64,000 nucleotides of DNA from CAVYUC01 sp963783085 (GTDB lineage: Bacteria; Bacteroidota; Bacteroidia; Bacteroidales; Prolixibacteraceae), in the NCBI GenBank assembly GCA_963783085.1, contig CAWAMJ010000020.1:1-64000 (forward strand), read 5' to 3'. Positions 10,062-18,633 of the stretch are shown here, piece after piece (position 1 is the first letter of the stretch; each line of letters starts with the position of its first letter). A model generated the notes under the pieces. That model ran no database searches. It was not told the origin of the DNA and saw nothing but the letters and a program-made list of their open reading frames with translations. The position numbers were made by a program, and so were the translations under genes.

Positions 10062-11431
10062 CACTTAAATTTAAAAACCGGATTGCCCTGTATAATACTC
10101 TTGCAGTGGCTTTTACCACCGCGCTGGTATTCCTTGCTATCAGTTTTGTGGTTTACGATACGGCTTATTCTCACCTCGACGAAGATATTCAGGTTGAAAA
10201 AGATGAAGTTATCAGTAACCTGTTCTGGCTTCAGGATTCGATTATTGTTAACAAAATGCCGGAGTGGGAAGAGGCGGAACACAGTCAGGTGGAAGTTAAT
10301 CCTACTTTTTTACAATTGAAAGACATGCAGGGAAACATCATTTTTCGTTCAAATAACCTGCCTGGTCACCAGGAACTGGAAGATGCCACTAACGACCATA
10401 TTTTTTACAATGGCGAAATCAATCACCAGAGAATTCGGTTGGGTCAGTTCCCTGTAAAAAATGAAAGCGGAAAAGTAATCGGGCAACTAACCATTGCCGT
10501 TTCGCGGCAGGAATCTCACAACGTTCTGTACAACCTGGTCTGGGTACTTGTTATATCTTTTCCGGTTGTACTTTTGGTGCAGTATTTTTCATCTTCGGTG
10601 GCCGCCTCCAGGGCCATTAAGCCTGTTCATCAGCTTATTGCTTCTGCTTCGCAAATCGATCATTTAAACATAGAAACCCGGTTAAATTTACCTGCCCGAA
10701 AAGACGAGTTGTACGATCTTACGAAAACAATAAATGAGTTGCTTGCCCGGATTGAAAAAAGCATGTTGCAGCAAAAACAGTTTACAAGCGATGCTTCTCA
10801 TGAAATTCGTACACCGCTTTCGGCAATTCGTGGAACCTTGGAAGTTCTTATCCGCAGAAAACGAAACTCCGAAATTTACGAAGAGAAAATATCCGGTATT
10901 ATCCAAATGGTTGACCGCCTTGATGCATTGCTGGAACAGCTGTTGCACCTGGCACGCATTGATTCAGGTAAAATTGTTGCCCGTAAAGAGCCGGTTTATC
11001 TTTTTCCGGTTGTATCTGCTATCCGCCATAAATGGGTTGCAAAAGCTGCCGGCAAAAATATCATTATTCAAAACCAGCTTCCGGAAGGAACAGCAGTAAA
11101 AGGCGATAAATTTTTTCTCGAATTAATGCTGGATAATCTGGTAAACAATGCGATAAAATACGGCAAAAACAACGGCCGGATTTTAATTCGCTGGAAAGAA
11201 AACCCATGCACCCTTCTGGTCGAAGATGATGGAATTGGCATTCCTGAAAAAGATATTCCGTACATTTTTAACCGGTTTTTTCGCGCCGATGAATCGCGCA
11301 GTTCGATTGTGGATGGTAGCGGCCTGGGACTTTCAATCGTACAGAAATTGGCTGAACTTCAGAATATTGAACTTTATGTGGAGAGCCGCGAAAATGAAGG
11401 CACTGCCTTTTCACTTCAATTTCAAGGTTAG
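10058..11431 (+). CDS. Sensor histidine kinase, partner of the 9384 regulator
   Basis: 457 residues. A first membrane helix (about 12-33), a periplasmic sensor of about 130 residues, a second helix (about 160-182), a HAMP region, then HisKA with the phosphorylated histidine in SDASHEIRTPLSAIRG. The ATPase domain has the N box (LMLDNLVNNAIKYGKN), the G1 box (VEDDGIGIP), the F box (YIFNRFFRADESRS) and the G2 box (DGSGLGLSIV). All catalytic boxes are intact. The layout resembles the CusS/QseC group, but the signal cannot be told from sequence. The membrane protein encoded first in the operon may take part. Confidence 0.93.
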   Translation: MTLKFKNRIALYNTLAVAFTTALVFLAISFVVYDTAYSHLDEDIQVEKDEVISNLFWLQDSIIVNKMPEWEEAEHSQVEVNPTFLQLKDMQGNIIFRSNNLPGHQELEDATNDHIFYNGEINHQRIRLGQFPVKNESGKVIGQLTIAVSRQESHNVLYNLVWVLVISFPVVLLVQYFSSSVAASRAIKPVHQLIASASQIDHLNIETRLNLPARKDELYDLTKTINELLARIEKSMLQQKQFTSDASHEIRTPLSAIRGTLEVLIRRKRNSEIYEEKISGIIQMVDRLDALLEQLLHLARIDSGKIVARKEPVYLFPVVSAIRHKWVAKAAGKNIIIQNQLPEGTAVKGDKFFLELMLDNLVNNAIKYGKNNGRILIRWKENPCTLLVEDDGIGIPEKDIPYIFNRFFRADESRSSIVDGSGLGLSIVQKLAELQNIELYVESRENEGTAFSLQFQG

Positions 11432-11434
11432 TTT

Positions 11435-11491
11435 TTAAGGAGATTTTAAGAATTGCTTAAGGAAGTTTAAAACGACCTTGCTGCACCTTTG
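11435..11491 (+). promoter_or_regulatory. Triple TTAAG boxes and promoter of the rubrerythrin-like gene
   Basis: TTAAG occurs at 11435-11439, 11446-11450 and 11457-11461, spaced exactly 11 bp. A TTTAAA lies at 11466-11471 and a -7-like CACCTTTG at 11484-11491. The third box starts 27 bp before the -7 box, the same as at 8822 and 8849 upstream of the kinase operon. The two genes therefore very likely answer to the same regulator, the one encoded at 9384-10061. Confidence 0.7.
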
Positions 11492-11523
11492 TACCATAAA
11501 ATAAATTTTTAAAACAATACAAA

Positions 11524-12213
11524 ATGAAAAAAACAACTTTTATTACAATTTTGGCAGCCGTTGCCGCTGTAATCATGCTGCCGTCGTTCACTGCAAATCC
11601 ACCTGCAAATGAAAATGATGAAACAGGAACCCGTTTAAATGTATCGGTAAATGCCAATACACTGAATTATGAAAACATGCAGGCTGCTTTTAAAGGCGAA
11701 ACAACAGCAAGTGCAAAGTATGCTGCGTATAGTAAAAAAGCCGAAGAAGAAGGGTATCATGAAATTGCCTTATTGTTTAAAGCTGCTTCCATGTCCGAAA
11801 AAATTCATGCCGGTAACCACCAGGCTGTTTTGCGCGAAGGGAGTCAAAATGTTCCCGCAATAACTCCCGAATTCACGGTGAAATCAACAAAGGAAAACCT
11901 GAAAGATGCCATAGAAGGTGAAACCTACGAAGTGACAACAATGTATCCGGAATTTATTACGAATGCCAATGCCGCCGGCAATCAGTTTTCTTTAATGAGT
12001 TTGAATTATGCATACAAAACAGAGCAAAAGCACAAAACAATGTATGAAAAAGCCCTGGCAGCGCTTGAAAGCAATAATGTAAAATCATTGCCGTCAGTGT
12101 TTTATGTTTGCCCCACTTGCGGAAATACTTACGATATCAAAGCTCCCGGCCGCTGTGGAATATCAATGACGAGTTCAGAAAAATTTTTAAAAATCGATTC
12201 GCTCAATTCATAA
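11524..12213 (+). CDS. Secreted rubrerythrin-like diiron protein
   Basis: 229 residues with an N-terminal signal peptide (ITILAAVAAVIMLPSFTA). The four-helix ferritin-like part keeps the diiron ligands: GET in helix A, SEKIH (ExxH), EGETYE, and TEQKH (ExxH). Rubrerythrins reduce peroxide in the cytoplasm; export to the periplasm or beyond is unusual. The C-terminal rubredoxin-like knuckle reads VCPTCGNTYDIKAPGRCGIS. Only three of the usual four cysteines are present, so a normal Fe(Cys)4 centre is doubtful. Its promoter carries three 11-bp-spaced boxes matching those of the upstream two-component operon, so it is probably that system's output. A strong terminator follows. Confidence 0.85.
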   Translation: MKKTTFITILAAVAAVIMLPSFTANPPANENDETGTRLNVSVNANTLNYENMQAAFKGETTASAKYAAYSKKAEEEGYHEIALLFKAASMSEKIHAGNHQAVLREGSQNVPAITPEFTVKSTKENLKDAIEGETYEVTTMYPEFITNANAAGNQFSLMSLNYAYKTEQKHKTMYEKALAALESNNVKSLPSVFYVCPTCGNTYDIKAPGRCGISMTSSEKFLKIDSLNS

Positions 12214-12241
12214 TATTAATCAGTTAGAGGAGTAAGAGTGA

Positions 12242-12269
12242 AATCCCGGAGTAATCCGGGATTTTTTTT
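12242..12269 (+). terminator. Rho-independent terminator after the rubrerythrin-like gene
   Basis: A perfect 9-bp stem AATCCCGGA/TCCGGGATT with loop GTAA (12242-12263) is followed by a run of eight T. Confidence 0.9.
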
Positions 12270-12343
12270 GTTTTTAAAATTCTGAAAATGAAAATACAAA
12301 ATGAAAGTGAACAGAATTTCGGATATTAATATTAGGAAATATC

Positions 12344-12351
12344 TAAATTTG
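12344..12351 (+). promoter_or_regulatory. Bacteroidota -7 promoter box for the U32 gene
   Basis: TAAATTTG matches TAnnTTTG, in an AT-rich region about 145 bp before the start of the U32 gene. No clear -33 box is seen. Confidence 0.4.
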
Positions 12352-12495
12352 TCCCCCGGAACTGAAAAAGAATAAAACGAGCGTGTTCGAACGAGCACAA
12401 GAAAGGTAAAATATTCGTCCATTGGTATTGAACCACAGGCATTTTTCAGTGAAATAATTAATAATAGACAGTTTTTTAACTGCGACATATTGGGA

Positions 12496-13756
12496 ATGAA
12501 AACAACAGACATTGAAATAATGGCGCCGGTGGGTTCTTACGAATCGCTGATGGCAGCCATTCAGGGTGGGGCAGGTTCGGTATATTTTGGCGTGGAGCAC
12601 CTGAATATGCGCTCGCGCTCTTCGAATAATTTTTCCATTGGCGACCTGAAAAAAATTGCCCGGATTGCCGCCGAAAATAACGTTAAAACATACCTGACGC
12701 TGAATGTTGAAATTTTTGACGGCGAACTTACGCAAATGCATGAAGTGCTGGAAGCCGCAAAAAATGCCGGAGTTTCAGCCGTTATCGCTGCCGATATCTC
12801 GGTCATTCAGTATGCGCGTTCCATAAATTTTGAGGTTCATATTTCAACCCAGGTAAACATTACCAACATTGAAGCAGTAAAGTTTTACGCCAATTTTGCC
12901 GATGTGGTGGTTCTGGCGCGCGAAATGAACCTTGGACGGGTGCATGAAATTACCAGCCAGATAAAAGAGCAGCAGGTTAAAGGGCCGTCGGGTAATCTGG
13001 TGCGGCTTGAGATGTTTGTCCATGGCGCACTTTGCATGGCGGTCAGCGGGAAATGCTACCTCAGCCTGCACGAAATGAATTCGTCGGCAAACCGCGGTTC
13101 GTGCCTGCAAACCTGCCGGCGCGCTTATACTGTAACGGATAAGGAAACCGGCGCAGAACTGGATGTTGACAATGAATACATCATGTCGCCCAAAGATTTG
13201 AAGACCATTCATTTTCTGAATAAAGTACTGGATGCAGGAGTTTCGGTGTTTAAAAATTGAAGGCCGGGCACGTTCACCCGAATATGTTAAAACTACAGTG
13301 GAATGTTACCGGGAAGCAGTGGAAGCATGGCAGAACAACGAATTTACCGAAGAAAAAATTAACAATTGGAATGCGCGGTTGGCAACGGTATTTAACCGAG
13401 GCTTCTGGGATGGATATTACCTCGGGCAGCGATTGGGTGAATGGAGCGCCAATTATGGTTCGCAGGCGACAAGACGTAAACTTTACATCGGGAAATGCAC
13501 CAACTATTTCACCAACATTGAAGTGGCGGAATTTAAACTCGAAACCGGCAATCTCAGCGTCGGCGATGAAATAATTGTAACCGGACCCACAACCGGCGTG
13601 GTGCAAACTCACGTAAAAGAAATCAGGTTCGATTTAAACCCGGTGGATGAAGGGCTGAAAGGCCAAAGGATTTCAGTAGTTGTTCCGGTAAAATTGCGCC
13701 GTTCGGATAAATTATTCAAACTAGTTGATGCAAAAATGGTGAAACAGCGGAAGTAA
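12496..13756 (+). pseudogene. U32 family protein (tRNA/rRNA hydroxylation type), frameshifted
   Basis: The two halves, 12496-13260 and about 13232-13756, belong to one protein of about 420 residues. The first half starts DIEIMAPVGSYESLMAAIQG and holds the family signature (MFVHGALCMAVSGKCYLS, then SSANRGSCLQTCRRAY). Its cysteines are those that bind the cluster in TrhP/RlhA-type enzymes, which work on prephenate-dependent hydroxylation of tRNA or 23S rRNA. The second half continues with IEGRARSPEYVKTTVECY and a C-terminal beta-barrel. The join VFK-IEGRAR is broken by one extra A in the run at 13252-13256, giving a stop at once. A single homopolymer insertion may be a recent mutation or sequence error. 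The start is the ATG at 12496. Confidence 0.85.
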
Positions 13757-13842
13757 AGAACGGCGCCGGTTCTTTCTGTTTTTTTAAATAGAAACAGGTG
13801 AAAAACCATTTGTTACAAACCAACTACCTTTTTTGCCAACGT

Positions 13843-13876
13843 AAAAGAGCGGTGAATACCACCGCTCTTTTCCTGA
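13843..13876 (+). terminator. Terminator downstream of the U32 gene
   Basis: A 12-bp perfect stem AAAAGAGCGGTG/CACCGCTCTTTT at 13843-13871 with a five-base loop. The flanking A and T runs would let it work on either strand. Confidence 0.75.
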
Positions 13877-14158
13877 AAGACAAACAACTAATTACCTTAC
13901 ATTGTACGTTAATTAATCAATTCAACCAAAGCTTAAGTCCACTAATAAACTCGTTTGTACAATGTACGTAAGATTCGTACGTTCAGCAATTTCTTTTGTT
14001 TCATAAAATTTCTTTTTTTGCATTAGGAGTTTAAGATATACAAAACAGGATAAGGCTAAAGTTCTGTTATATAGCAACTTAACCACCAGTCAGCTTAAAC
14101 TGGACGGGAATATGAAAATAGAGTAAAAACGGTTTTGATTAGCTTCATTGCCGCTCAC

Positions 14159-14362
14159 TTCACAGGCTGTGTGAAAACAGGATAAGAAGTAATTAATTTT
14201 TGCACCGGGTTTTAACCCGGTGATTTCGTGATGAATGAATATCGGCTTTAGCCTTTAATTTTCAGCATTTTAAAGGCTAAAGCCTGAACTTTGCTAATAA
14301 TTTTTTAACCACCGGGCTAAAGCCACGGTGTAAAAAATTGTATCCTTCACACAGCCTGTTCA
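14159..14362. mobile_element. MITE-like element, 196 bp, with 13-bp terminal inverted repeats
   Basis: The ends CAGGCTGTGTGAA (from 14163) and TTCACACAGCCTG (to 14358) are perfect inverted copies. TTCA flanks both sides (14159-14162 and 14359-14362), a likely 4-bp target duplication. The inside (14203-14330) is a palindromic core running from CACCGGG to CCACGGTG, with GGCTTTAGCC and GGCTAAAGCC in the middle. A related core sits in the element at 42007. It encodes no protein. Confidence 0.65.
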
Positions 14363-14608
14363 TTGAACGGGTACTGCAATTTTCAGTGGGAAAGCGTTTT
14401 AACTACATTTTTTTTAAGCAAAAAAAAGCTTATTGATTAAGCGCCTAATTCAATCTATTTTTTATGTCATCAGATGAATCAAAGTTTTTTCAATTTTTTT
14501 AGTATTTCTTCGGTAGAATATGGCTTTACGTTATTTAAAAAAGACCTGAAACTACGTTTTCACCTGAAACCGAAAAACAGCTTCCTATCGTATTCGATCA
14601 AGCCACAA

Positions 14609-15526
14609 TTAAGTTACTTTATCAATGGCTTTTTCAAGAAGTTTTTTTGTTGCTATTGTTCCATCAATTTCAGAAAGTTCGCTGCCTTCGTATTCGATAT
14701 CTACGTACCCGCGGTAACCGGAATCTTTCACAATTTGCATCATGCGGTAAAAATCAATGGTGGTTTCATTGCCCTGTGAATCGAAAGCATACGATTTTCC
14801 GCTTACGCCTTTTGCCCAGGGCATCAGCAGTTCAACACCTTTGTAACGGTCGTACGTTTCACCGGTTTGGCGGTTAATGGTAAAGTTGCCAAAATCGGGC
14901 AGCGTTCCCACGCGCGGATGATCAACCATTTTCATTACTCCAACCAGCCATTCGGCATTGCTCGACAAACCACCATGGTTTTCAACCAAAACATTGATCC
15001 CTTGCGGGCCGGCATATTCGCACAACATGCGTAAACCGTCGGCAGCCAGTTTTTGCTGCTCTTCGAAACTGCCCTGGCTGGCGGCATTTACCCGAATGGA
15101 ATGGCACCCGAGGAATTTGGCTGCGTCAATCCACTTTTTATGGTTTTCAACGGTTTTCAAACGCTCCTGTTGGTCGGGAGCACCAACCATTCCTTCGCCG
15201 TCGCACATGATCAGTAAACTATCCACATCTTCGTTTTTGCAGATGTCTTCCAGGCGAGCCATGTATTTTTCATCTTTTACTTCTTCTTTAAAAAACTGGT
15301 TGACATATTCCACTGCCCGGATTCCCAGCTTTCGCGCCTGAACCGGAAAATCGAGATTTGTCATTTCTTTCGCAAACAATTTTTTGTGAAACGACCATTC
15401 AGCCAGCGAAACATCAAAAAGTTTTTCGTCTTGCATTACGCGGGCAACAGCCGGTGAAGCCAAAACAGAGCCTGCAGTTGCCGCCAATGTTGTTTTTAGA
15501 AAATTTCTACGATTTGTATTTGTCAT
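14609..15526 (-). CDS. Tat-exported sugar phosphate isomerase/epimerase-like protein
   Basis: 305 residues from the ATG at 15526 (a GTG three codons earlier is possible). The start NRRNFLKTTLAATAGSVLAS is a twin-arginine signal, so the folded protein would be exported. The rest is a xylose-isomerase-like TIM barrel, with metal-type residues in INVLVENHGG, TLPDFGNF and VDIEYEGSE. Such proteins in Bacteroidota act on unknown sugars or polyols, often in glycan breakdown. It stands alone between a long spacer and an acyl-CoA synthetase gene on the same strand, so context gives little. The exact substrate cannot be told. Confidence 0.8.
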   Translation of the reverse strand: MTNTNRRNFLKTTLAATAGSVLASPAVARVMQDEKLFDVSLAEWSFHKKLFAKEMTNLDFPVQARKLGIRAVEYVNQFFKEEVKDEKYMARLEDICKNEDVDSLLIMCDGEGMVGAPDQQERLKTVENHKKWIDAAKFLGCHSIRVNAASQGSFEEQQKLAADGLRMLCEYAGPQGINVLVENHGGLSSNAEWLVGVMKMVDHPRVGTLPDFGNFTINRQTGETYDRYKGVELLMPWAKGVSGKSYAFDSQGNETTIDFYRMMQIVKDSGYRGYVDIEYEGSELSEIDGTIATKKLLEKAIDKVT

Positions 15527-15663
15527 TTTTAACACTGTTTTTAGTTCATCATAAAATTAAGGTTTTTCAACCGATTAAGTTTGTTTTATTCTTTGTAATT
15601 TTTACAATATGCTGAAAATGAAGATGAAATAAGCTTGTCGCGCCTATCTGCATTTCAACGAAA

Positions 15664-17304
15664 CTAAACATATTTAAACCGTTTAATGTTCTTTTTCGGC
15701 GTCTTTTCAAATTCTTCTTCCACAAGTTCAATCTCGCTGATTTGCTCGTATTTCGGCAGTTCCGCATTCACTTTTTTCCGGTTTTCCAGCATAATTTCGG
15801 GTAATTGTCCTACGGAAATTTCATCGGTTTTAAGCGATTCATAATCCGGGTAAACCTTGGCGATTAGCTTTCCGTTTCGTTCGGTAACAACACATTCAGC
15901 CACATACGGTTGGTTCATAATCCGTGCTTCAATCTCTTCCGGATAGATGTTTTGTCCGGACGGCCCGAGGATCATGTTTTTCGATCGCCCTTTAATGTAA
16001 ATGAAATTGTCTTCATCGATTAAACCCATATCGCCCGTTTTCAGCCAGCCGTCTTCAGTAAATGCTTCGCTGGTCGCTTTTTCATTGTGGTAATAACCCA
16101 ACATCACATTTTCCCCTCTCACCTGAATCTCACCAACCATGTTATATGGATCTTCCGAATTAATCCGCACTTCCATCCGGTCCACCAGGCGACCCGCCGA
16201 CGAAGGTTTGGTTTTGTTCCAGGCTGCATAGCTGATGAGCGGCCCGCATTCCGTCATTCCGTATCCAATGGTGAACGGAAATTGAATCCGCTTGAAAAAT
16301 CCCTCGACTTCGGCGCTTAGCGGAGCGCCGCCGATGACCAGCTCGAAAAACCTTCCGCCAAAAGTTTCAATCAGTTTTTGCCTTATTTTTTTCAGAATTG
16401 CCGAAGAAATACCCGGCATTTTCAGCAACAATTTTGTGGCCGGTTTATCGATGGCCGGCAAAATGCGTTTCTTGTATATTTTCTCAATAATTAATGGCAC
16501 CGACAAAATCAGATGTGGTTTTATTTCGCCGAAAACCTTTGTAATAACAGCAGGCGACGGAATTTTTGCCAGAAAAGTAATGTGGCAGCCCAGGGTTACC
16601 GGAAACAGAAATTCGAACAACAAACCATATACATGCGCCATTGGCAAAAATGAGACGATTTTATCGCCAGGTTTCAACGGCATGTTTTCCTGTGCGTAAA
16701 TGATGTTCGAGACCAGGCTCCGCTCGGGTATCATTACGCCTTTGGTAAAACCCGAAGTTCCTGAAGTATAGGAAATGATGCACATTTCCCCGCTGTTCCA
16801 TTCTTCGAACTGAAAATTACTTTTTGCGAGTTTATTTTCTTTGTAGTACCGAAATGCGTCTTCGAGCTTGTACTGGTTGTTTTCGTCGCGCGAGAGGTGC
16901 ATGTTAAAATCCTCCAGGAAAACCACTGCCTGCAGGTTTTGCGTATTGCTGAAATCAACTTTATCGACCAGCGATTTGGCGCTGAATAATATTTTAGCCT
17001 CAGAATGATTGATGATGTGGTTCGTGTTGGAGGAATTAAAGTCGGGCAAAACCGGGACAATCACAATACCGGCTGAAATAGCTGAAAGGAAAACAGCGGC
17101 CCAATGTGCGGAATTTCTTCCTAAAACAGCAATTTTATCACCGCGTTTTATTCCCATGATTTGGTAAAAAAGATGGAGCGATTTTATGATATTGGCGATA
17201 TCTTCATAGTTAAAATCACTTCCTTCGTAATCAGAAAAAGCAGGTTCGTTCCAGTTTTTCTGAAACGAACCGGTATACAATTTAGCTAAAGAACTTGTAG
17301 TCAT
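15664..17304 (-). CDS. AMP-binding enzyme, long-chain acyl-CoA synthetase-like
   Basis: 546 residues. The adenylate-forming family signature is clear: ISYTSGTSGFTKGVMIP at about 177-193, GYGMTECGP, then WLKTGDMGLIDEDNFIYIKG and the lysine-containing hinge RSKNMILGPSGQNIYPEEIE. The C-terminal lysine region reads VEEEFEKTPKKNIKRFKY. These enzymes activate fatty acids with ATP and CoA. The length is slightly shorter than typical FadD. The protein is cytoplasmic or loosely membrane-bound. No operon partner is evident; a terminator of the upstream gene precedes it. Confidence 0.88.
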   Translation of the reverse strand: MTTSSLAKLYTGSFQKNWNEPAFSDYEGSDFNYEDIANIIKSLHLFYQIMGIKRGDKIAVLGRNSAHWAAVFLSAISAGIVIVPVLPDFNSSNTNHIINHSEAKILFSAKSLVDKVDFSNTQNLQAVVFLEDFNMHLSRDENNQYKLEDAFRYYKENKLAKSNFQFEEWNSGEMCIISYTSGTSGFTKGVMIPERSLVSNIIYAQENMPLKPGDKIVSFLPMAHVYGLLFEFLFPVTLGCHITFLAKIPSPAVITKVFGEIKPHLILSVPLIIEKIYKKRILPAIDKPATKLLLKMPGISSAILKKIRQKLIETFGGRFFELVIGGAPLSAEVEGFFKRIQFPFTIGYGMTECGPLISYAAWNKTKPSSAGRLVDRMEVRINSEDPYNMVGEIQVRGENVMLGYYHNEKATSEAFTEDGWLKTGDMGLIDEDNFIYIKGRSKNMILGPSGQNIYPEEIEARIMNQPYVAECVVTERNGKLIAKVYPDYESLKTDEISVGQLPEIMLENRKKVNAELPKYEQISEIELVEEEFEKTPKKNIKRFKYV

Positions 17305-17428
17305 TACAATCCGGTATTGGTTTTCCTACCAAAATTATAAAAATTACCGAACATATCTTCAAACTCCCGTGTTTTAAAAATGCACCGGAATATCCGTTGT
17401 AAGTAAGTTTCCTTTATCCTTCTCAAAT

Positions 17429-17458
17429 AAAAAACCCCGGGAAAAACTTCCCGGGGCC
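17429..17458 (-). terminator. Terminator of the coiled-coil gene
   Basis: Stem CCCCGGGAA/TTCCCGGGG at 17435-17456 with a four-base loop. On the minus strand it is followed by six T, so it ends transcription coming from the gene at 17534-18463. Confidence 0.88.
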
Positions 17459-17533
17459 TCATTGTCCCAATAAAATAATTTCAAAAGGCAATACCGAATT
17501 GTCTGTTATCTTATTTTCGACAATTGAGTTTAT

Positions 17534-18463
17534 TTACTTTGTTTCCACGACTGCATATTTTGATACCTTCCAGAATTCTTCAGGATTTTCAATTTTCAGA
17601 TATGCGATTTTATTGTCTTCATAAATGTAGCTGTACGAACTGTCGGGATGTTCAGTAATCATCTCGGCTTTATCTGCGAACAACGGGAAAACATTTGTAT
17701 TTCTGCGGTCGAGTTCCGTGAAATAGTCTTCGTTCAAATTGTCGCGCAGTTTTTCGTTTCTGCCCAGGAACAGGAATCCACCGTCTTTTTTCAACACACC
17801 GTTTTCCTTCAGTTCCTTAAACGTTCCCGATGCAAAATATGCTTTGTTTATCTGATTTTCTTTTTCGGTAATCGTCTGCGATTTCATTTCCAGCGAATCT
17901 TGCTTTAACGACAAATTACTTTCCAACTGATTAACCTGCTGCCCCAGTTCGGCAATCTGGTAATCACGTTCTTCCAAATCGCTTGTCAACCGCCGGACAC
18001 TTTCGTTTTGTTCCTCCAGATTTTGAGTGAGTTCTGCAATCCGGTTTTTGAAGGAGTTAATTTCTATGCCCGATGATTTTAATTTTTTGGTCAGGCTCTC
18101 AATTTTTTCACTGCTTTGCTCCAGCATGGTGTTCATCAGTTTGATATCGGCCACTATTTTTTCTTTCTGATTCGGTGCGCCTTCCTGTGCATCAATCATC
18201 AGTTGTTTTCTTTTATTTCTGATGAAGGTGAGATTTTGCTCAATTTCGTCGAACGTGCCCGCCAGGTCGTTAACCAGCGAGTCTCGTTCTTCATACATCG
18301 AATTTAATTCAGAATACTGTTGGTTCAAGTCAGCCAGTTTGGCTTCTTTGTCTTTTATTTCCGACCGGTTGTGGCTAATAATAACGATTCCGGTAACGAG
18401 CACTGCAAATACTACAAAACCGATTACCAGATTTCTGATTAGATTTTTCTTTTCCCTATTCAT
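17534..18463 (-). CDS. Membrane-anchored coiled-coil protein, sigma-54 promoter
   Basis: 309 residues. One N-terminal membrane helix (LVIGFVVFAVLVTGIVII, about 11-28) is followed by a long coiled coil of about 170 residues (IKDKEAKLADLNQQYSELNS onward, to about 205). A compact C-terminal region follows (FASGTFKELKENGVLKKDGG). Related Bacteroidota proteins are uncharacterised. The likely topology is an inner-membrane anchor with the coil in the periplasm. Its upstream region carries a strong -24/-12 promoter and two palindromes, so it is probably switched on by the NtrC-type regulator encoded next to it. It ends with a strong terminator and is therefore a single-gene transcript. Confidence 0.8.
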   Translation of the reverse strand: MNREKKNLIRNLVIGFVVFAVLVTGIVIISHNRSEIKDKEAKLADLNQQYSELNSMYEERDSLVNDLAGTFDEIEQNLTFIRNKRKQLMIDAQEGAPNQKEKIVADIKLMNTMLEQSSEKIESLTKKLKSSGIEINSFKNRIAELTQNLEEQNESVRRLTSDLEERDYQIAELGQQVNQLESNLSLKQDSLEMKSQTITEKENQINKAYFASGTFKELKENGVLKKDGGFLFLGRNEKLRDNLNEDYFTELDRRNTNVFPLFADKAEMITEHPDSSYSYIYEDNKIAYLKIENPEEFWKVSKYAVVETK

Positions 18464-18507
18464 GGTTGCATTTTTTTAATTTAACAAAATTGCATTTCGG
18501 TTGTATA

Positions 18508-18523
18508 AGCAAATGATGCACCA
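18508..18523 (-). promoter_or_regulatory. Sigma-54 promoter of the coiled-coil gene
   Basis: On the minus strand the sequence is TGGTGCATCATTTGCT. The TGG at -24 and TTTGCT at -12 have exactly the spacing of the consensus TGGCAC-N5-TTGCW. It lies about 45 bp before the ATG at 18463, and an NtrC-type activator gene is adjacent. Confidence 0.75.
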
Positions 18524-18578
18524 TTTAGGTCATGTCTCTGCAATTCAGCAACATAAAAAAAAACATAACGAACAATGA

Positions 18579-18612
18579 CTATCAAAACGATAGCCTGTTA
18601 TCAAATTGATAA
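18579..18612. promoter_or_regulatory. Two palindromic enhancer-like sites
   Basis: CTATCAAAACGATAG (18579-18593) and TTATCAAATTGATAA (18598-18612) share the 15-bp pattern YTATCAAAWYGATAR, with centres 19 bp apart. They lie about 65-100 bp upstream of the sigma-54 promoter, where an activator of this class normally binds. Confidence 0.65.
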
Positions 18613-18633
18613 AAAGGGAAAGTCGAAAACCGG

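Larger units (their letters stand above)
13757..14608. other. 850-bp gap with terminator and a mobile palindromic element
   Basis: No gene is seen. It contains the terminator at 13843-13876 and the MITE-like element at 14163-14358. A short inverted repeat ACATTGTAC/GTACAATGT also lies here, in about 13900-13965. The rest is AT-rich and unremarkable. Confidence 0.5.

Noticed and set aside
13250..13260. Programmed frameshift in the U32 gene
   Set aside because: TTTAAAAATTGA lacks a standard slippery heptamer and no following structure was seen; other genes here have the same kind of single-base insertion.
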